NCBI GenBank assembly: GCA_965218055.1
Contig: CBDCKA010000002.1
Span: 1,240,001 to 1,304,000, forward strand
Source of the DNA: CBDBKE01 sp965218055
Lineage (GTDB): Bacteria > Acidobacteriota > Terriglobia > JAJPHL01 > JAPKYU01
Reading direction: 5' to 3'
Length of the DNA stretch: 64,000 nucleotides
Shown: positions 44,218-53,243 of the stretch, one piece after another
How the letters are laid out: each line of letters starts with the position of its first letter
How positions within the stretch are numbered: the stretch's first letter is position 1
Position numbers and translations under genes: made by a program
The notes under the pieces: model-generated
Told to the model about the DNA's origin: nothing
The model's database searches: none
What the model saw: the letters and a program-made list of their open reading frames with translations, nothing else

Positions 44218-44553
44218 TCAGGCGCTGGCTTGCGGCGGGGTGCGATGTTCCAGCCACGCCAAGAGCTTCTCCAACCCGGCCGGCGGCTCTAGGAACATGA
44301 CCGCCACCACGTCCAATTGGCTGCGCACCACGCGCCCGCGGGTTTCGAGCGCTCCCGGGTAACCCGCCACGGTAAACTGGGCCCAGATATTCGTCCCTTT
44401 GTCGGGGACGAGCCGGCTGCGGATGAGCAGGCCTCCGGTTCCAATATCCAGCAGCTCGCCGACTGCTCTTTCGGAATCGGCCTGAAACTCTGCCCTTCCC
44501 GTCACCCCATAGCGCTTGTACTTCCGCCTCTCGACTCCCACAATCCCGTCCAC
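44218..44553 (-). CDS. PilZ domain protein
   Basis: A 111-residue PilZ protein. ERRKYKRYGVTGRAEFQ supplies the RxxxR motif, ELLDIGTGGLLIRSR the D/NxSxxG region with DIGTGG, and RGRVVRSQLDVVAVMFLEPP the final strands. It should bind cyclic di-GMP, although Ser is replaced by Gly. It is convergent with the interrupted coiled-coil gene, their ends separated by 2 bp. Confidence 0.8.
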   Translation of the reverse strand: MDGIVGVERRKYKRYGVTGRAEFQADSERAVGELLDIGTGGLLIRSRLVPDKGTNIWAQFTVAGYPGALETRGRVVRSQLDVVAVMFLEPPAGLEKLLAWLEHRTPPQASA

Positions 44554-44716
44554 TCCTTGATAACGTCTGAGCCCAACCGGAAACTCAATAGCGCATTTTC
44601 CGCTGAGAAGCTACCGATTTTTTGGGGAAGACGGCTTTGGGGGCCTCCTTAGTCAATGGCCTCGTGCGGCACCCCAGCAGGAGCCGGATTTCTGCGAGTT
44701 CCGCGCCGGTACAACC

Positions 44717-45187
44717 CTAGCGATGGCAGGCGGCGATGCCTCGCTTCTCAAAATAGCGCTGGTGGTAGTCTTCAGCCAGGTAAAAGGTCGAGGCTGGGGT
44801 AATCTCGGTGACAACCGGCCGCCGGAACTGCCCCGACGTCTGCAGGTTCTCCTTGGAGGCTTTCGCGGCAGACTCCTGTTCCACCGAGTGGAAGAAAACC
44901 GCCGAGCGGTACTGCCTGCCCACATCCGGCCCCTGGCGGTTCGGAGTCGTCGGATCGTGAATTTCCCAAAACAGGTCGAGCAGTTGCTGGTAGGAAACCA
45001 GCACGGGATCAAAAGTCACATGCACGACCTCGGCGTGGCCGGTAGTGTCTGTGCACACGTCTTGATAGGTAGGGTTCTCGAGAGTCCCGCCCATGTAGCC
45101 GACCGCCGCGTCCACAACGCCCGGGACCTGACGGAAGGCAGCCTCTACCCCCCAGAAGCAACCTGCTCCAAACGTCGCCTTTTCCAT
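44717..45187 (-). CDS. msrA: Peptide-methionine (S)-S-oxide reductase MsrA
   Basis: A 156-residue MsrA that repairs oxidised methionine. The catalytic Cys10 lies in FGAGCFWGVEAAFRQVPGVV; GYMGGTLENPTYQDVCTDTT, GHAEVVHVTFDP, DPTTPNRQGPDVGRQYRSAV and AEDYHQRYFEKRG complete the family pattern. It is a short, stand-alone type without fused MsrB. No signal peptide, so cytoplasmic. Confidence 0.95.
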   Translation of the reverse strand: MEKATFGAGCFWGVEAAFRQVPGVVDAAVGYMGGTLENPTYQDVCTDTTGHAEVVHVTFDPVLVSYQQLLDLFWEIHDPTTPNRQGPDVGRQYRSAVFFHSVEQESAAKASKENLQTSGQFRRPVVTEITPASTFYLAEDYHQRYFEKRGIAACHR

Positions 45188-45350
45188 GCTATCTCTCCCT
45201 TAGAGGCAAGGCCGGAACCCTTCGCCGCAGTGGCTTCCATTCTATCGCCGGTAGCCCTGAATGTCCCCCAGCATTGCTGGAGCTGGCTCAGCTGCTGGAC
45301 CCAGTATGCTTTCATGTGTTCAGGCTGTTTTGTGTCGGCCCGCTCTCGAT

Positions 45351-46289
45351 TCATTCGAGATGCTCCCGGGCCAGCGTGGCCAGCGCCTCGATGAGCAGCG
45401 GGCTGTCATTGAGCGACTCGGAACGGCGCAGCTCGATGCCCTTGGCCAACGCGTGCTCACGGAACTGGATGTCAACGTCGTAGAGGATCTCCGCGTGGTC
45501 CGAGAGAAAGCCGATGGGGGCGATGAAGACGGCGCGGCGGCCCTGAGCGGCCAGCTCGTCAATCTGGGATTCGACGGTGGGCCCGATCCACGGCTCAGCC
45601 CTCATCCCCTGACTCTGGTAGGCGGTGCGCCAGTTGCGGAGGCGAGCCGTGGCCGCGACTAACGCGGCCGTCTGCTCGACCTGCGCGGCGTAGGGATCAC
45701 CGGCGGCGACGGTAGACTCCGGCACGCTATGTGCGGTCAGAATCACGGGAACTTCACCATCGCCCTCCATGGTCACATCGGCTTCCATGGCCGCCAGACC
45801 TGTCCGTACCTTCTCGGCGAAGGCCTGAATCAGTTGCGGATGGTCGTGCCAGCTCTCGACGAACTTCACTTGCGGGCGCCCCTGTGGCCGTGATAGGCCT
45901 GTGTCTAGCGCGCGCTCCAGATGCTGCCGGTAGAGGCCCACGCTGGTGCGCGAGTTCTGCGGCGCCAGACAGATCGCCACCAGCCGCCCGAGCTCGGCCG
46001 GCAAGCGGGCCAGCGCCTCGGCGATGAACGGCTTCCAGTTCCGCATGCCCACCACGACGGGCACCCCGAGGCGATCCTCCAGGGCCCGGGCCTGCTGTTC
46101 TGCAATTCGCCGCAGCGGCGAACCGCCACCGATTCGCGCGTAGCGCTGGGTGATTTCTTGAACCGCATGTTCGGGCAACGGACGGCCGCCGCGCACGTGC
46201 CGCAGAAATTCGGGGATGTCCTCCAGGCGATCGGGAGCGCCGTGGGCCAGCAGCAGAACTGCCTGCCTGGGGATTTCGGATTTACCCAT
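45351..46289 (-). CDS. hemH: Ferrochelatase
   Basis: About 312 residues from ATG 46289, overlapping the hemE stop by 8 bp. It inserts iron into porphyrin in haem synthesis. AVLLLAHGAPDRLEDIPEFL, GGSPLRRIAEQQARALEDRL, GMRNWKPFIAEALA, ILTAHSVPESTV (with the conserved His), YQSQGMRAEPWIGPTVESQI and APIGFLSDHAEILYDVDIQF are characteristic. It may instead act as coproporphyrin ferrochelatase in the newer haem pathway, which sequence alone does not decide. Translational coupling to hemE supports a haem operon. Confidence 0.93.
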   Translation of the reverse strand: MGKSEIPRQAVLLLAHGAPDRLEDIPEFLRHVRGGRPLPEHAVQEITQRYARIGGGSPLRRIAEQQARALEDRLGVPVVVGMRNWKPFIAEALARLPAELGRLVAICLAPQNSRTSVGLYRQHLERALDTGLSRPQGRPQVKFVESWHDHPQLIQAFAEKVRTGLAAMEADVTMEGDGEVPVILTAHSVPESTVAAGDPYAAQVEQTAALVAATARLRNWRTAYQSQGMRAEPWIGPTVESQIDELAAQGRRAVFIAPIGFLSDHAEILYDVDIQFREHALAKGIELRRSESLNDSPLLIEALATLAREHLE

Positions 46290-47352
46290 CTTGCTGGGGG
46301 CCAGCAGCTCTTCCCGCTGAGGAATACTCCCGGACCATTTGCACGGTGGCAATCACATGCTCCACAGGAGTCTCGGGCAGAATGCCGTGCCCCAGGTTGA
46401 AGATGTGCCCTGGGCGCTGGCCGGCTTGCTCCAATATGGCGCGAACCCGGCGTCTCAGTTCTGGCAGGGGCGCCAGCAGCGCTGCCGGATCCAGGTTGCC
46501 CTGAATGGCCGGCCGGTGGCCGACCTTGGCCCAGGCTTGGTCCAGCCGGATGCGCCAGTCCACGCCCAGCACCGCTGAGCCAGCCCGTTCCATTGCCTCC
46601 AGTATCGAGGCTGATTCAGTGGCAAAGTGAATCACCGGGACACCGCGCCCCTGGACCGCGCGGATCAGCCTTTCCGAATAGGGCAGCACGTACTCGCTGT
46701 AGTCGTCCACGCTGAGGCAGCCCGCCCAGCTATCGAACAGTTGCACGGCGTCCGCACCTGCCTCCACCTGAGCCAGCAGATAGGGCTCGAGCGCCGCGCA
46801 AAGCTTCTCCATTAGCAGGGCCCAGGCTTTCGGCGCTTGGTAGAGCAGCCTCTTGGTGGCCAGGAAGTGGCGAGAGCTGCCTCCTTCGATCATGTAGCTG
46901 GCCAGCGTGAAGGGAGCGCCGGCGAATCCGATGACCGGCAGGCGCGGGCCGAAATGCCGGCGCACCAGCCGGATGGCTTCCGAGACAAAGCCCAGCTCGG
47001 AGGCCACATCGCTGCGCAGCCGGGCAATCGCGGCTTCGTCTCGCAGCGGGTTTTCGAGCACCGGACCCTCGCCCTGCTCGAACCGCAGGCGCATGCCCAT
47101 CGGCTCGACCGGCAACAGCAGGTCGGCGAAGATGATGGCCGCATCCACATCGAGCCGTTCCGATGCGGTGATGGTGACCTCAGCCGCCAGTGCCGGGGTT
47201 TTACAAATCTCCAGTATGCCGTGCCGGGCGCGGACAGCCTGATATTCGGGCATGTAGCGGCCCGCCTGGCGCATGAACCAGACCGGCGTGGCGTCCACGG
47301 GCTGCGCGCGGCAGGCGCGCAGGAAGCGTGAATCTTTCGGTGAGCCGGACAT
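46282..47352 (-). CDS. hemE: Uroporphyrinogen decarboxylase
   Basis: A 356-residue HemE, converting uroporphyrinogen III to coproporphyrinogen III. The signature PVWFMRQAGRYMPEYQAVRA is intact, with AIIFADLLLPVEPMG, GFAGAPFTLASYMIEGGSS and LFDSWAGCLSVDDYSEYVLP. It is translationally coupled to hemH downstream; the two are separated from the upstream lipoprotein gene by 53 bp on the same strand. Confidence 0.95.
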   Translation of the reverse strand: MSGSPKDSRFLRACRAQPVDATPVWFMRQAGRYMPEYQAVRARHGILEICKTPALAAEVTITASERLDVDAAIIFADLLLPVEPMGMRLRFEQGEGPVLENPLRDEAAIARLRSDVASELGFVSEAIRLVRRHFGPRLPVIGFAGAPFTLASYMIEGGSSRHFLATKRLLYQAPKAWALLMEKLCAALEPYLLAQVEAGADAVQLFDSWAGCLSVDDYSEYVLPYSERLIRAVQGRGVPVIHFATESASILEAMERAGSAVLGVDWRIRLDQAWAKVGHRPAIQGNLDPAALLAPLPELRRRVRAILEQAGQRPGHIFNLGHGILPETPVEHVIATVQMVREYSSAGRAAGPQQDG

Positions 47353-47405
47353 GGTTTGGAAATCAGAACCAGCTATAGCGAACGGGGCGGGCCGGAACGC
47401 GCAGG

Positions 47406-48062
47406 CTACTGCCGCCGCAGCGATTGCAGCATGGCCCGGAACTCTTCAGCGCTGGCCGCCACTGTCGGCGCCGGGCCGGTAAATTTGAAAAACAGGGCCC
47501 CCTCCGGCGCATCCACAATCGCGCCCAGCAGGCGGTAGCCGGGCTTGCGTTGTTTTACCGGCGACATGGGGCCGGCGGAAGCCAGGTAGGTGCCGCTCAG
47601 GTCCACGGTTGTGGCGGGCAGGCCGTTGATGCTCTGCCGCTCGGTCTTGGCTGCCTGTTCGGAACTTCCTCCGCCGGGCTGCTCGAATTGGGAGATCCAG
47701 CGCTTCAGGTTTGCCTCCACCGTGCCCCCCTGGCCGCTACCAAAATAGAAGACGGCGCATTCGCCGTCTTCCGGATCACCCTGTGCGGCCGGTACTCGGT
47801 AGGTGGCGACGCGCATTGGCCGCGCGTCTTGGGAAACCCAGCGGGATGGCGGCGTCCAGACGACACCGGCCGCCGCATCGCTTCCCTCTCCAGTTGCGGG
47901 AGCCGACGCGCTATCGGCCTTTGCCGCTGTCTCTCTGCCGGTACTGGCTTGGGGTTGCGTCTGTTGGGGTCGCGTCTGGGGCGCCGCTCCCGGCGGTCCC
48001 ACGTTCTGGTCGCAGGCCGCGAGGGCCCCCAAAATCACAACAAGCCAAAGACTCTTGCTCAT
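47406..48062 (-). CDS. Hypothetical lipoprotein
   Basis: About 218 residues from ATG 48062 with a lipoprotein signal: hydrophobic VVILGALAAC, lipobox LAAC. The next ~50 residues are Gln/Thr/Ala/Pro-rich and probably disordered. The globular part begins near VVWTPPSRWVSQDARPMRVA and includes GECAVFYFGSGQGGTVEANL, RWISQFEQPGG and GYRLLGAIVDAPEGALFFKF. It resembles an uncharacterised group of exported acidobacterial/planctomycete proteins, function unknown. It lies just upstream of hemE. Confidence 0.8.
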   Translation of the reverse strand: MSKSLWLVVILGALAACDQNVGPPGAAPQTRPQQTQPQASTGRETAAKADSASAPATGEGSDAAAGVVWTPPSRWVSQDARPMRVATYRVPAAQGDPEDGECAVFYFGSGQGGTVEANLKRWISQFEQPGGGSSEQAAKTERQSINGLPATTVDLSGTYLASAGPMSPVKQRKPGYRLLGAIVDAPEGALFFKFTGPAPTVAASAEEFRAMLQSLRRQ

Positions 48063-48104
48063 GTTTCGCCTGCCCATGCCAAGTAGTATAGCGCCCTCGC
48101 CAGA

Positions 48105-48485
48105 CTACGACTCGCTGGGCTCCACCTCCGGCAGCCCCTGCTCCCGCCAGGTGCGAATGCCACCGGCCATGGAGAAGACGCGCCGGTAACCCATCTTCTG
48201 CAGGTTCTCGGCAGCCAGGGCGGAGCGGAAGCCGCCCCCGCAGTAGAGCACAATTTCCCGGTCGCGGTCGGGCACCAGGTTTTCGATGTCGCGCTCCAGA
48301 ACCCCGCGGCCGATGTGTTCAGCGCCGGCAGCATGGCCCTGAGCCCACTCGTTGTCTTCACGCACGTCCACGAATTCGAAGCTCTGGCCCTCCTCCTGCC
48401 TGCGCTGCACCTCCTCTACCGTCATCTCGCGGATCCGCGTCTTGGCCTCTTCAACGAGTTTCAAGAATGCAGGCGAATGTTTCAT
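48105..48485 (-). CDS. Rhodanese-like domain protein
   Basis: A 126-residue single rhodanese domain: FVDVREDNEWAQGHAAGAEH, the active-site Cys in LYCGGGFRSALAAENLQKMG, and AGGIRTWREQGLP. It probably carries persulphide sulphur in the cytoplasm. It is upstream of the lipoprotein-hemE-hemH set on the same strand, with only 42 bp between stop and start, so possibly one transcription unit. Confidence 0.88.
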   Translation of the reverse strand: MKHSPAFLKLVEEAKTRIREMTVEEVQRRQEEGQSFEFVDVREDNEWAQGHAAGAEHIGRGVLERDIENLVPDRDREIVLYCGGGFRSALAAENLQKMGYRRVFSMAGGIRTWREQGLPEVEPSES

Positions 48486-48575
48486 CGCTCCCCGACCTCC
48501 CCGCCTGATTGCCCGGTCCGGACGATTTCCGGAAGCAAGATCATAGCAGATCGGCGAAGTGCGCTTCGCGGGTCG

Positions 48576-48797
48576 TTACCGCCTGTGCAGCCAGATCGAG
48601 ATTGCGAGGCGCTGCTGGGGATTTTCTGCCAGCAGGGCCCGGAGCACGTAGCGGAACTCCTCGGCGGCCAGGGGGTGGATGGTGCCGCGCGAGGGCACGG
48701 TGAAGGCGCGCACATGGGCAAACACGATCGGCTCCAGAGACAGAGCCAGCCAGCTCCACAGTGGGACTGTTCGGGGAAACTGCGCAACTGCGGTCTA
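48576..48797 (-). pseudogene. Unassigned coding remnant
   Basis: A minus-strand frame without a usual start codon runs from a TAG near 48800 to the TAA at 48576-48578. It reads LWSWLALSLEPIVFAHVRAF, TVPSRGTIHPLAAEEFRYVL, RALLAENPQQRLAISIWLHR. The composition looks like real protein. It is most likely the 3' end of a broken gene; I do not recognise the family. Confidence 0.4.
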
Positions 48798-48810
48798 CTG
48801 CAACGGACAG

Positions 48811-49728
48811 CTAGGGACCGCTCTTAATCGACAGATTCCTTAATGTCGTCAAAAATCTCTTGTCGCCGCCATTAGTCTTAAAGATACGACACATTACTTG
48901 TGTATTGTCCTTCATCGTTATCATGATGGTAGTCACTTCCCACATTGAATCGGCGTCATGAACCGAGATATCCTCGATGTCTTCAATGTTGCCAGCCTCC
49001 ACAATGTTGCCTTGGTAAGAGATGACTCTGCGATCCGTAAGCAGAACCCCTGCGCTCTCTATGCCACCCTCCGAGGAGAAGTAGATGAGTTTTTCATTTA
49101 GTTCCAAAAACCCTCCCTGCTTTAGGTAATCCACCTCGGCCACGGTTAATTCTTCAGCAGTAACCAATTGCACCGTGTGCGGCCTCGCAGAATGCATATC
49201 GTAGGCAATGAACGCAACAATGCCCAAGAGGAGAATCCCGAAAAGCAGAGCAACTGTTTGCAGGAACCGTTTCATTTTCCCTCCAGGTCCGCTTACGATA
49301 GCAACTTTTTCACCTTTGCCTCTGGCGAGGTGCCCTCCAAGCATGGCAACCGGGATCGTGAGAAGAAGTGCAGTCACATCGAGCCACATAGGATTAGGAC
49401 TGAAGCTCAAGAATGACACGCCCAGCGCGACCACTATCGCTCCGACAATACCGGAGTTCATTAACTCTGCAGTCCTAGCGAGGCGCGCAGCGACAAAGCC
49501 TCCCAGGAATGTAAGCCCGAAACCTATACCAGTGCTAGCGGCTAGAACTGGCAGGCTCGGAGTGTGAAGATCAACACCTAGAGCGATTGCGATTACTCCA
49601 ACCAGTATGGACCCGCCGATCTCCACGAGTGTGCCTATCAGAATTGCTTTGATACGGAGGTTGCGCCATTCTTTCAGGACGCTTGAGATCCGCAAGTGAT
49701 GCAATCGGTCTAATGGGTTGGGGCTCAC
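48811..49728 (-). CDS. Multi-pass membrane protein with C-terminal PH-like domain
   Basis: A 305-residue inner-membrane protein. The N-terminal 170 residues contain about five hydrophobic helices (AILIGTLVEIGGSILVGVIA, ASTGIGFGLTFLGGFVAARL, GIVGAIVVALGVSFLSF, ALLLTIPVAMLGG, FLQTVALLFGILLLGIVAFI). The C-terminal ~115 residues look like a small soluble domain of PH-like build (ELNEKLIYFSSEGGIESAGV, LLTDRRVISYQGN, VTTIMITMKDNTQVMCRI). No family name can be given. Its base composition is lower in GC than that of its neighbours. Confidence 0.6.
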   Translation of the reverse strand: MSPNPLDRLHHLRISSVLKEWRNLRIKAILIGTLVEIGGSILVGVIAIALGVDLHTPSLPVLAASTGIGFGLTFLGGFVAARLARTAELMNSGIVGAIVVALGVSFLSFSPNPMWLDVTALLLTIPVAMLGGHLARGKGEKVAIVSGPGGKMKRFLQTVALLFGILLLGIVAFIAYDMHSARPHTVQLVTAEELTVAEVDYLKQGGFLELNEKLIYFSSEGGIESAGVLLTDRRVISYQGNIVEAGNIEDIEDISVHDADSMWEVTTIMITMKDNTQVMCRIFKTNGGDKRFLTTLRNLSIKSGP

Positions 49729-49755
49729 GCCGCCGTCCTTGAACAGATATGTAAA

Positions 49756-50538
49756 TTAAAACCGGAACAGCTCGGTGGCCGATTTTTGCGAGCTGATCAC
49801 CAACCGCGTTCGGTCCCCGCCCTGACTCTGGCACGATTCCAGGGCCATGGCCGCGGAAAGCCGTGCAATTTCCGGATGGTTGTTGTTCCCGCTGAGGTGG
49901 GCCAGGACCAGCACCTGCGCCTGGCCGTCGTAGTCGTTCTCGAGGTACTCGGCGACCGCGCTATTGGACAGGTGGCCGGTGCGGCTCATGACCCGCTGCT
50001 TGACCACCCACGGATAGGGACCCACCTTGAGCATATCCAGGTCGTGATTGGACTCCAGCACCAGACACTGACAGCCGCGCAGGTGCACCTTGACCGAATC
50101 GGGCAAATAGCCCAGGTCCATACAGACCCCAATGCGAATCCCCGCAGCAGAGAAACAGAAGCCCACCGGGTCAGCGGCGTCGTGGGGCACGGTGAACGGC
50201 TCGATCTCCAGGTCCTGGGTGGCAAACTTCTGGCCGGGCCGGAAAACTTCGAATGCGGGCGCCGCTCCCTCCGGCGGGGGAAGCGCTTGCCGGGTCAAGG
50301 CGGTCAAATAGACAGGAATGTTCATGGCGGCAGCCAAGGAGGCCATGCCAGCTACGTGGTCGTTATGCTCGTGGGAAATGAGGATTCCGTCCAGGCCGGT
50401 GGCCGGCTCGCCAAGCTCTTTCATCCGCCGGAGAGTTTCACGGCGGCTGAGTCCCGCGTCCACCAGCAGACGGGTCCGCTCGGTGGCGACCAGGGTCGCA
50501 TTCCCGCTACTGCCGCTACCCAGAACTGAGACTCGAAT
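49756..50538 (-). CDS. Metallo-beta-lactamase-fold hydrolase (YycJ/WalJ-like), apparent ATT start
   Basis: About 260 residues if started at ATT 50538: RVSVLGSGSSGNATLVATER, then VDAGLSRRETLRRM. The zinc motif is SHEHNDHVAGM, with later CMDLGYLP and LESNHDLDML and SRTGHLSN. The family normally begins exactly with MxVSVLGSGSSGN, but no ATG, GTG or TTG lies in frame near this point; a TAG closes the frame at about 50610. The first ATG, at 50463, would cut off the first strand. Homologues process nucleic acids or have related phosphodiesterase roles (WalJ in DNA replication control); function here is inferred only. Confidence 0.85.
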   Translation of the reverse strand: MRVSVLGSGSSGNATLVATERTRLLVDAGLSRRETLRRMKELGEPATGLDGILISHEHNDHVAGMASLAAAMNIPVYLTALTRQALPPPEGAAPAFEVFRPGQKFATQDLEIEPFTVPHDAADPVGFCFSAAGIRIGVCMDLGYLPDSVKVHLRGCQCLVLESNHDLDMLKVGPYPWVVKQRVMSRTGHLSNSAVAEYLENDYDGQAQVLVLAHLSGNNNHPEIARLSAAMALESCQSQGGDRTRLVISSQKSATELFRF

Positions 50539-50604
50539 ACTCGTGGCTCTCTTCCGAAGTGAACTCGCCTGCCAGTGGCCAGCTAGGAAGCCTCGGGGAT
50601 TTCC

Positions 50605-51885
50605 CTAGCACACCAGATGCTCGCGGCTGATTTTCAATCCGTCCAAATTCCCCAGGGCCGTCACCGCGATGTTTTCCGGAAGGAAAAACTCCCCTGCAAT
50701 CTCCAGCAACTCTTCCGGCGTCACCTGCTCGATTTTGGAGGTGATCTCGTCCAGCGAGAAGAACTTGCCGAAATACATTTCCTGCCGGGCCAGGTTGGAC
50801 ATCCGGCTGGTTGTGGACTCCAGCGACAGCATCAGGCTGCCCTTCAGGTGGTCCTTGGCGCGCCGTAGTTCCTCCGTCGAGACAGGGTTGGCTTTCAGGT
50901 CGCGGAACTCCTGCAAAATGAGCTCTATGACCTTTTCGACCGTATCCGCGGAGGTGCCGGCGTAAACCGACAAGCAGCCTGCGTCCCGGTAGGGGCTCAA
51001 TTCGGAGAACACGGCGTAGGCCAGGCCCTGGCGTTCGCGAATATTCTGGAACAGCCGCGAACTCATCCCCCCACCGAGCGATGTGTTCAGCAAGTAGCAG
51101 GCGAAGCGTCGTTCGTGCGGCAGCGGGTAGGATGGCACCCCAAGGCACAGGTGCACCTGCTCCAGGTTCTTCTTGCTGCGCAATGTGAGGCGCGAGTGCG
51201 GCACCGGCACCGGGTCAGGCTCCACCGGTGGGCCTGCCTCCAGCGCCCCGTAATATTTCCCGACCAGGTCCGCCAGATGCCGATGCTCCAGATTGCCCGC
51301 CGCCGACACAATCATGTTGTTGGGCGCGTAGTAACGCCGGAAGTGCTCCCACAGCGCCTTCTCTTCCAGCCGCTTGATACTGTCCTTGGTTCCCAGGATG
51401 GGTTTGCCCAGCGAGTGGTCCTTCCAGAAATTCTGGGTGAAGATCTCGTGGACCAGGTAATCGGGGTTGTCCTCGTCCATCTTCAACTCTTCCAGCACCA
51501 CTCTTCGTTCCCGGGCAATGTCGCCATCTTCGAACAACGGGTTCAGGACCAGGTCGGAAAGCACTTCCAGGGCGATGGGCAGGTGCTCATCGAGAATCTT
51601 GGTATTGAAGCAGACGCATTCTTTGGCCGTGAATGCGTCCAAGTGGCCGCCGATGGAGTCCACCGAGCGGGCGATCTGTTCGGCGGTCCGGTTCTTGGTC
51701 CCCTTGAACAGCATGTGCTCGATGAAATGGGAGACCCCGTTGTGCTCCAAGGCTTCGCGGCGCGAGCCGGTCTTCATCCAGATGCCTACCGAAACCGAGC
51801 GCACATGGGGCATCGCCTCCGTGATGACGGTAAGCCCGTTGGGAAAGACTTCGCGGCGGATGTTTCGCGTCTCCTTTTGGCTCAT
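50605..51885 (-). CDS. M16 zinc peptidase (processing peptidase-like)
   Basis: About 426 residues from ATG 51885; an upstream start would add an unconserved leader. M16 motif HFIEH (inverted zinc site HxxEH) in GVSHFIEHMLFKGTKNRTAE, followed by the downstream Glu in VVLEELKMDEDNPDYLVHEI. The second half (LLNTSLGGGMSSRLFQNIRE, RQGLAYAVFSELSPYRDAGC) is the non-catalytic M16 domain. Similar to the bacterial YmxG/mitochondrial processing peptidase beta group. No signal peptide is seen. It is downstream of, and divergent from, rlmN. Confidence 0.92.
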   Translation of the reverse strand: MSQKETRNIRREVFPNGLTVITEAMPHVRSVSVGIWMKTGSRREALEHNGVSHFIEHMLFKGTKNRTAEQIARSVDSIGGHLDAFTAKECVCFNTKILDEHLPIALEVLSDLVLNPLFEDGDIARERRVVLEELKMDEDNPDYLVHEIFTQNFWKDHSLGKPILGTKDSIKRLEEKALWEHFRRYYAPNNMIVSAAGNLEHRHLADLVGKYYGALEAGPPVEPDPVPVPHSRLTLRSKKNLEQVHLCLGVPSYPLPHERRFACYLLNTSLGGGMSSRLFQNIRERQGLAYAVFSELSPYRDAGCLSVYAGTSADTVEKVIELILQEFRDLKANPVSTEELRRAKDHLKGSLMLSLESTTSRMSNLARQEMYFGKFFSLDEITSKIEQVTPEELLEIAGEFFLPENIAVTALGNLDGLKISREHLVC

Positions 51886-51996
51886 GGGGCGAATCGTCAG
51901 AGCTAGTGCAGAAGAGTCAATTCCTTTGTAGCACAGGCCAGGAAGGAATGCCAGCCACACCCCCGCCCGGCTGGGACCTAGGCTCGGGCAGCCTGC

Positions 51997-53157
51997 ATGC
52001 TAAGATGGCAGCCGATGGCTCCTGTCGAGCTGCTGGGAAAGGACCGTAAGGGGCTGGAGGCGTTGCTGGCCCGGTGGGGTGAGCCCTCCTATCGTGCGAC
52101 CCAGCTTTATACGGCCCTTTATCGCCAACGACTTCAGGACCCAGCCCGGATCACCACCCTTTCCCGCCCACTGCGGCGGCGGCTCCTGGAGCAGGCCCGG
52201 ATCAGCTGGCCGTTGATTGCAAAGGAGTTCCGCTCAACCGACGGCACCGTCCGCTACCTGCTCCGGCTGCGAGATGGCGAAACCATCGAAACCGTACTGA
52301 TGCCGGAGCCAAGCCGCGATACCATCTGCCTTTCTACCCAGGCAGGGTGCCCGGTCAACTGCAAGTTCTGCCTGACTGCCGTGTTGGGACTCATCCGCAA
52401 TCTCAGTGCGGGAGAAATTGTCGGCCAGCTCCTGCTGGTGGGCGATAGGAACGGCCTGGAATTGGGCGAGGCCCCCCGCCGGCCAATAAACCTGGTGTTC
52501 ATGGGAATGGGCGAGCCGCTGCTGAACTACGATGCGGTGATGGCGGCGGTGCGCCTGCTGGCCGACCCCCAAGGCGTGGGAATCCCTACACGCCGGATGA
52601 CGGTCTCCACCGCAGGAATCGTGCCGCGCATCGCGGACCTGGGCCGCGAGCCGGTGCGCCCCAGGCTGGCTGTGTCCCTCAACGCCACCACCGACGCGGT
52701 GCGCACCCGGCTGATGCCGCTCAACAAAAAGTGGCCGATCGCCACGCTGCTCGAGACCTGCCGGTCGTTTCCCCTGCGAGGGGGCGAGCGGCTGACATTT
52801 GAATATGTGCTTCTGGACGGGGTGAATGATACGCCCGCAGATGCCCGGCGCCTGATCCGGCACGTCCGGCGAGTCGGCAGCGGCCGCGCCAAGGTCAACC
52901 TGATCGGTCTGAACCCGGGCGCCGAACTGCCGTTCCACACGCCCTCAGACGAGCGCGTTCGCGCCTTCCAAGCCATCCTGGCGGAGGCGGGCCTTCGGGC
53001 CTTTGTCCGCAAGCCCCGGGGCCGCGACATCTTTGCCGCCTGCGGCCAGCTGAAGCGCACCGAAGAGCCCGAGCGCGAACTGTTGCGCCTGGCAGCCCAG
53101 CCCGCGTCCGCCGTGGAACGCAGGCTGAGACCTTTAGAGGGCCAGGTAGAGGGCTGA
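51997..53157 (+). CDS. rlmN: 23S rRNA (adenine2503-C2)-methyltransferase RlmN
   Basis: A 386-residue radical SAM methyltransferase that methylates A2503 of 23S rRNA (and A37 of some tRNAs). The N-terminal RlmN domain (GLEALLARWGEPSYRATQLY) precedes the cluster motif GCPVNCKFC, then LVFMGMGEPLLNYDAV, RRMTVSTAGIVPRIADLG, SLNATTDAVRTRLMPLNKKW and EYVLLDGVNDTPADARRLI. The catalytic Cys pair includes the one in IFAACGQL. ATG 52015 (MAPVELLG) is an alternative start. The C-terminal ~35 residues exceed the usual end. Confidence 0.93.
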   Translation: MLRWQPMAPVELLGKDRKGLEALLARWGEPSYRATQLYTALYRQRLQDPARITTLSRPLRRRLLEQARISWPLIAKEFRSTDGTVRYLLRLRDGETIETVLMPEPSRDTICLSTQAGCPVNCKFCLTAVLGLIRNLSAGEIVGQLLLVGDRNGLELGEAPRRPINLVFMGMGEPLLNYDAVMAAVRLLADPQGVGIPTRRMTVSTAGIVPRIADLGREPVRPRLAVSLNATTDAVRTRLMPLNKKWPIATLLETCRSFPLRGGERLTFEYVLLDGVNDTPADARRLIRHVRRVGSGRAKVNLIGLNPGAELPFHTPSDERVRAFQAILAEAGLRAFVRKPRGRDIFAACGQLKRTEEPERELLRLAAQPASAVERRLRPLEGQVEG

Positions 53158-53204
53158 GGTTAGGACCGGCTGATTTCGCGCACCCGTCTGAAGGAGGTTT
53201 CCTA

Positions 53205-53243
53205 CTACTTGTAAAGCAAGTAGCCGGCTACTTGTAGAGCAAC
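53205..53243. repeat. Repeat of the clpC stop region with short hairpin
   Basis: CTACTTGTA(A/G)AGCAA occurs at 53205-53219 and 53229-53243, the second copy containing the clpC stop. The first copy lies in a 7-bp hairpin CTACTTG-TAAAG-CAAGTAG (53205-53223). It sits between convergent rlmN and clpC and could serve as a weak terminator. Confidence 0.6.
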
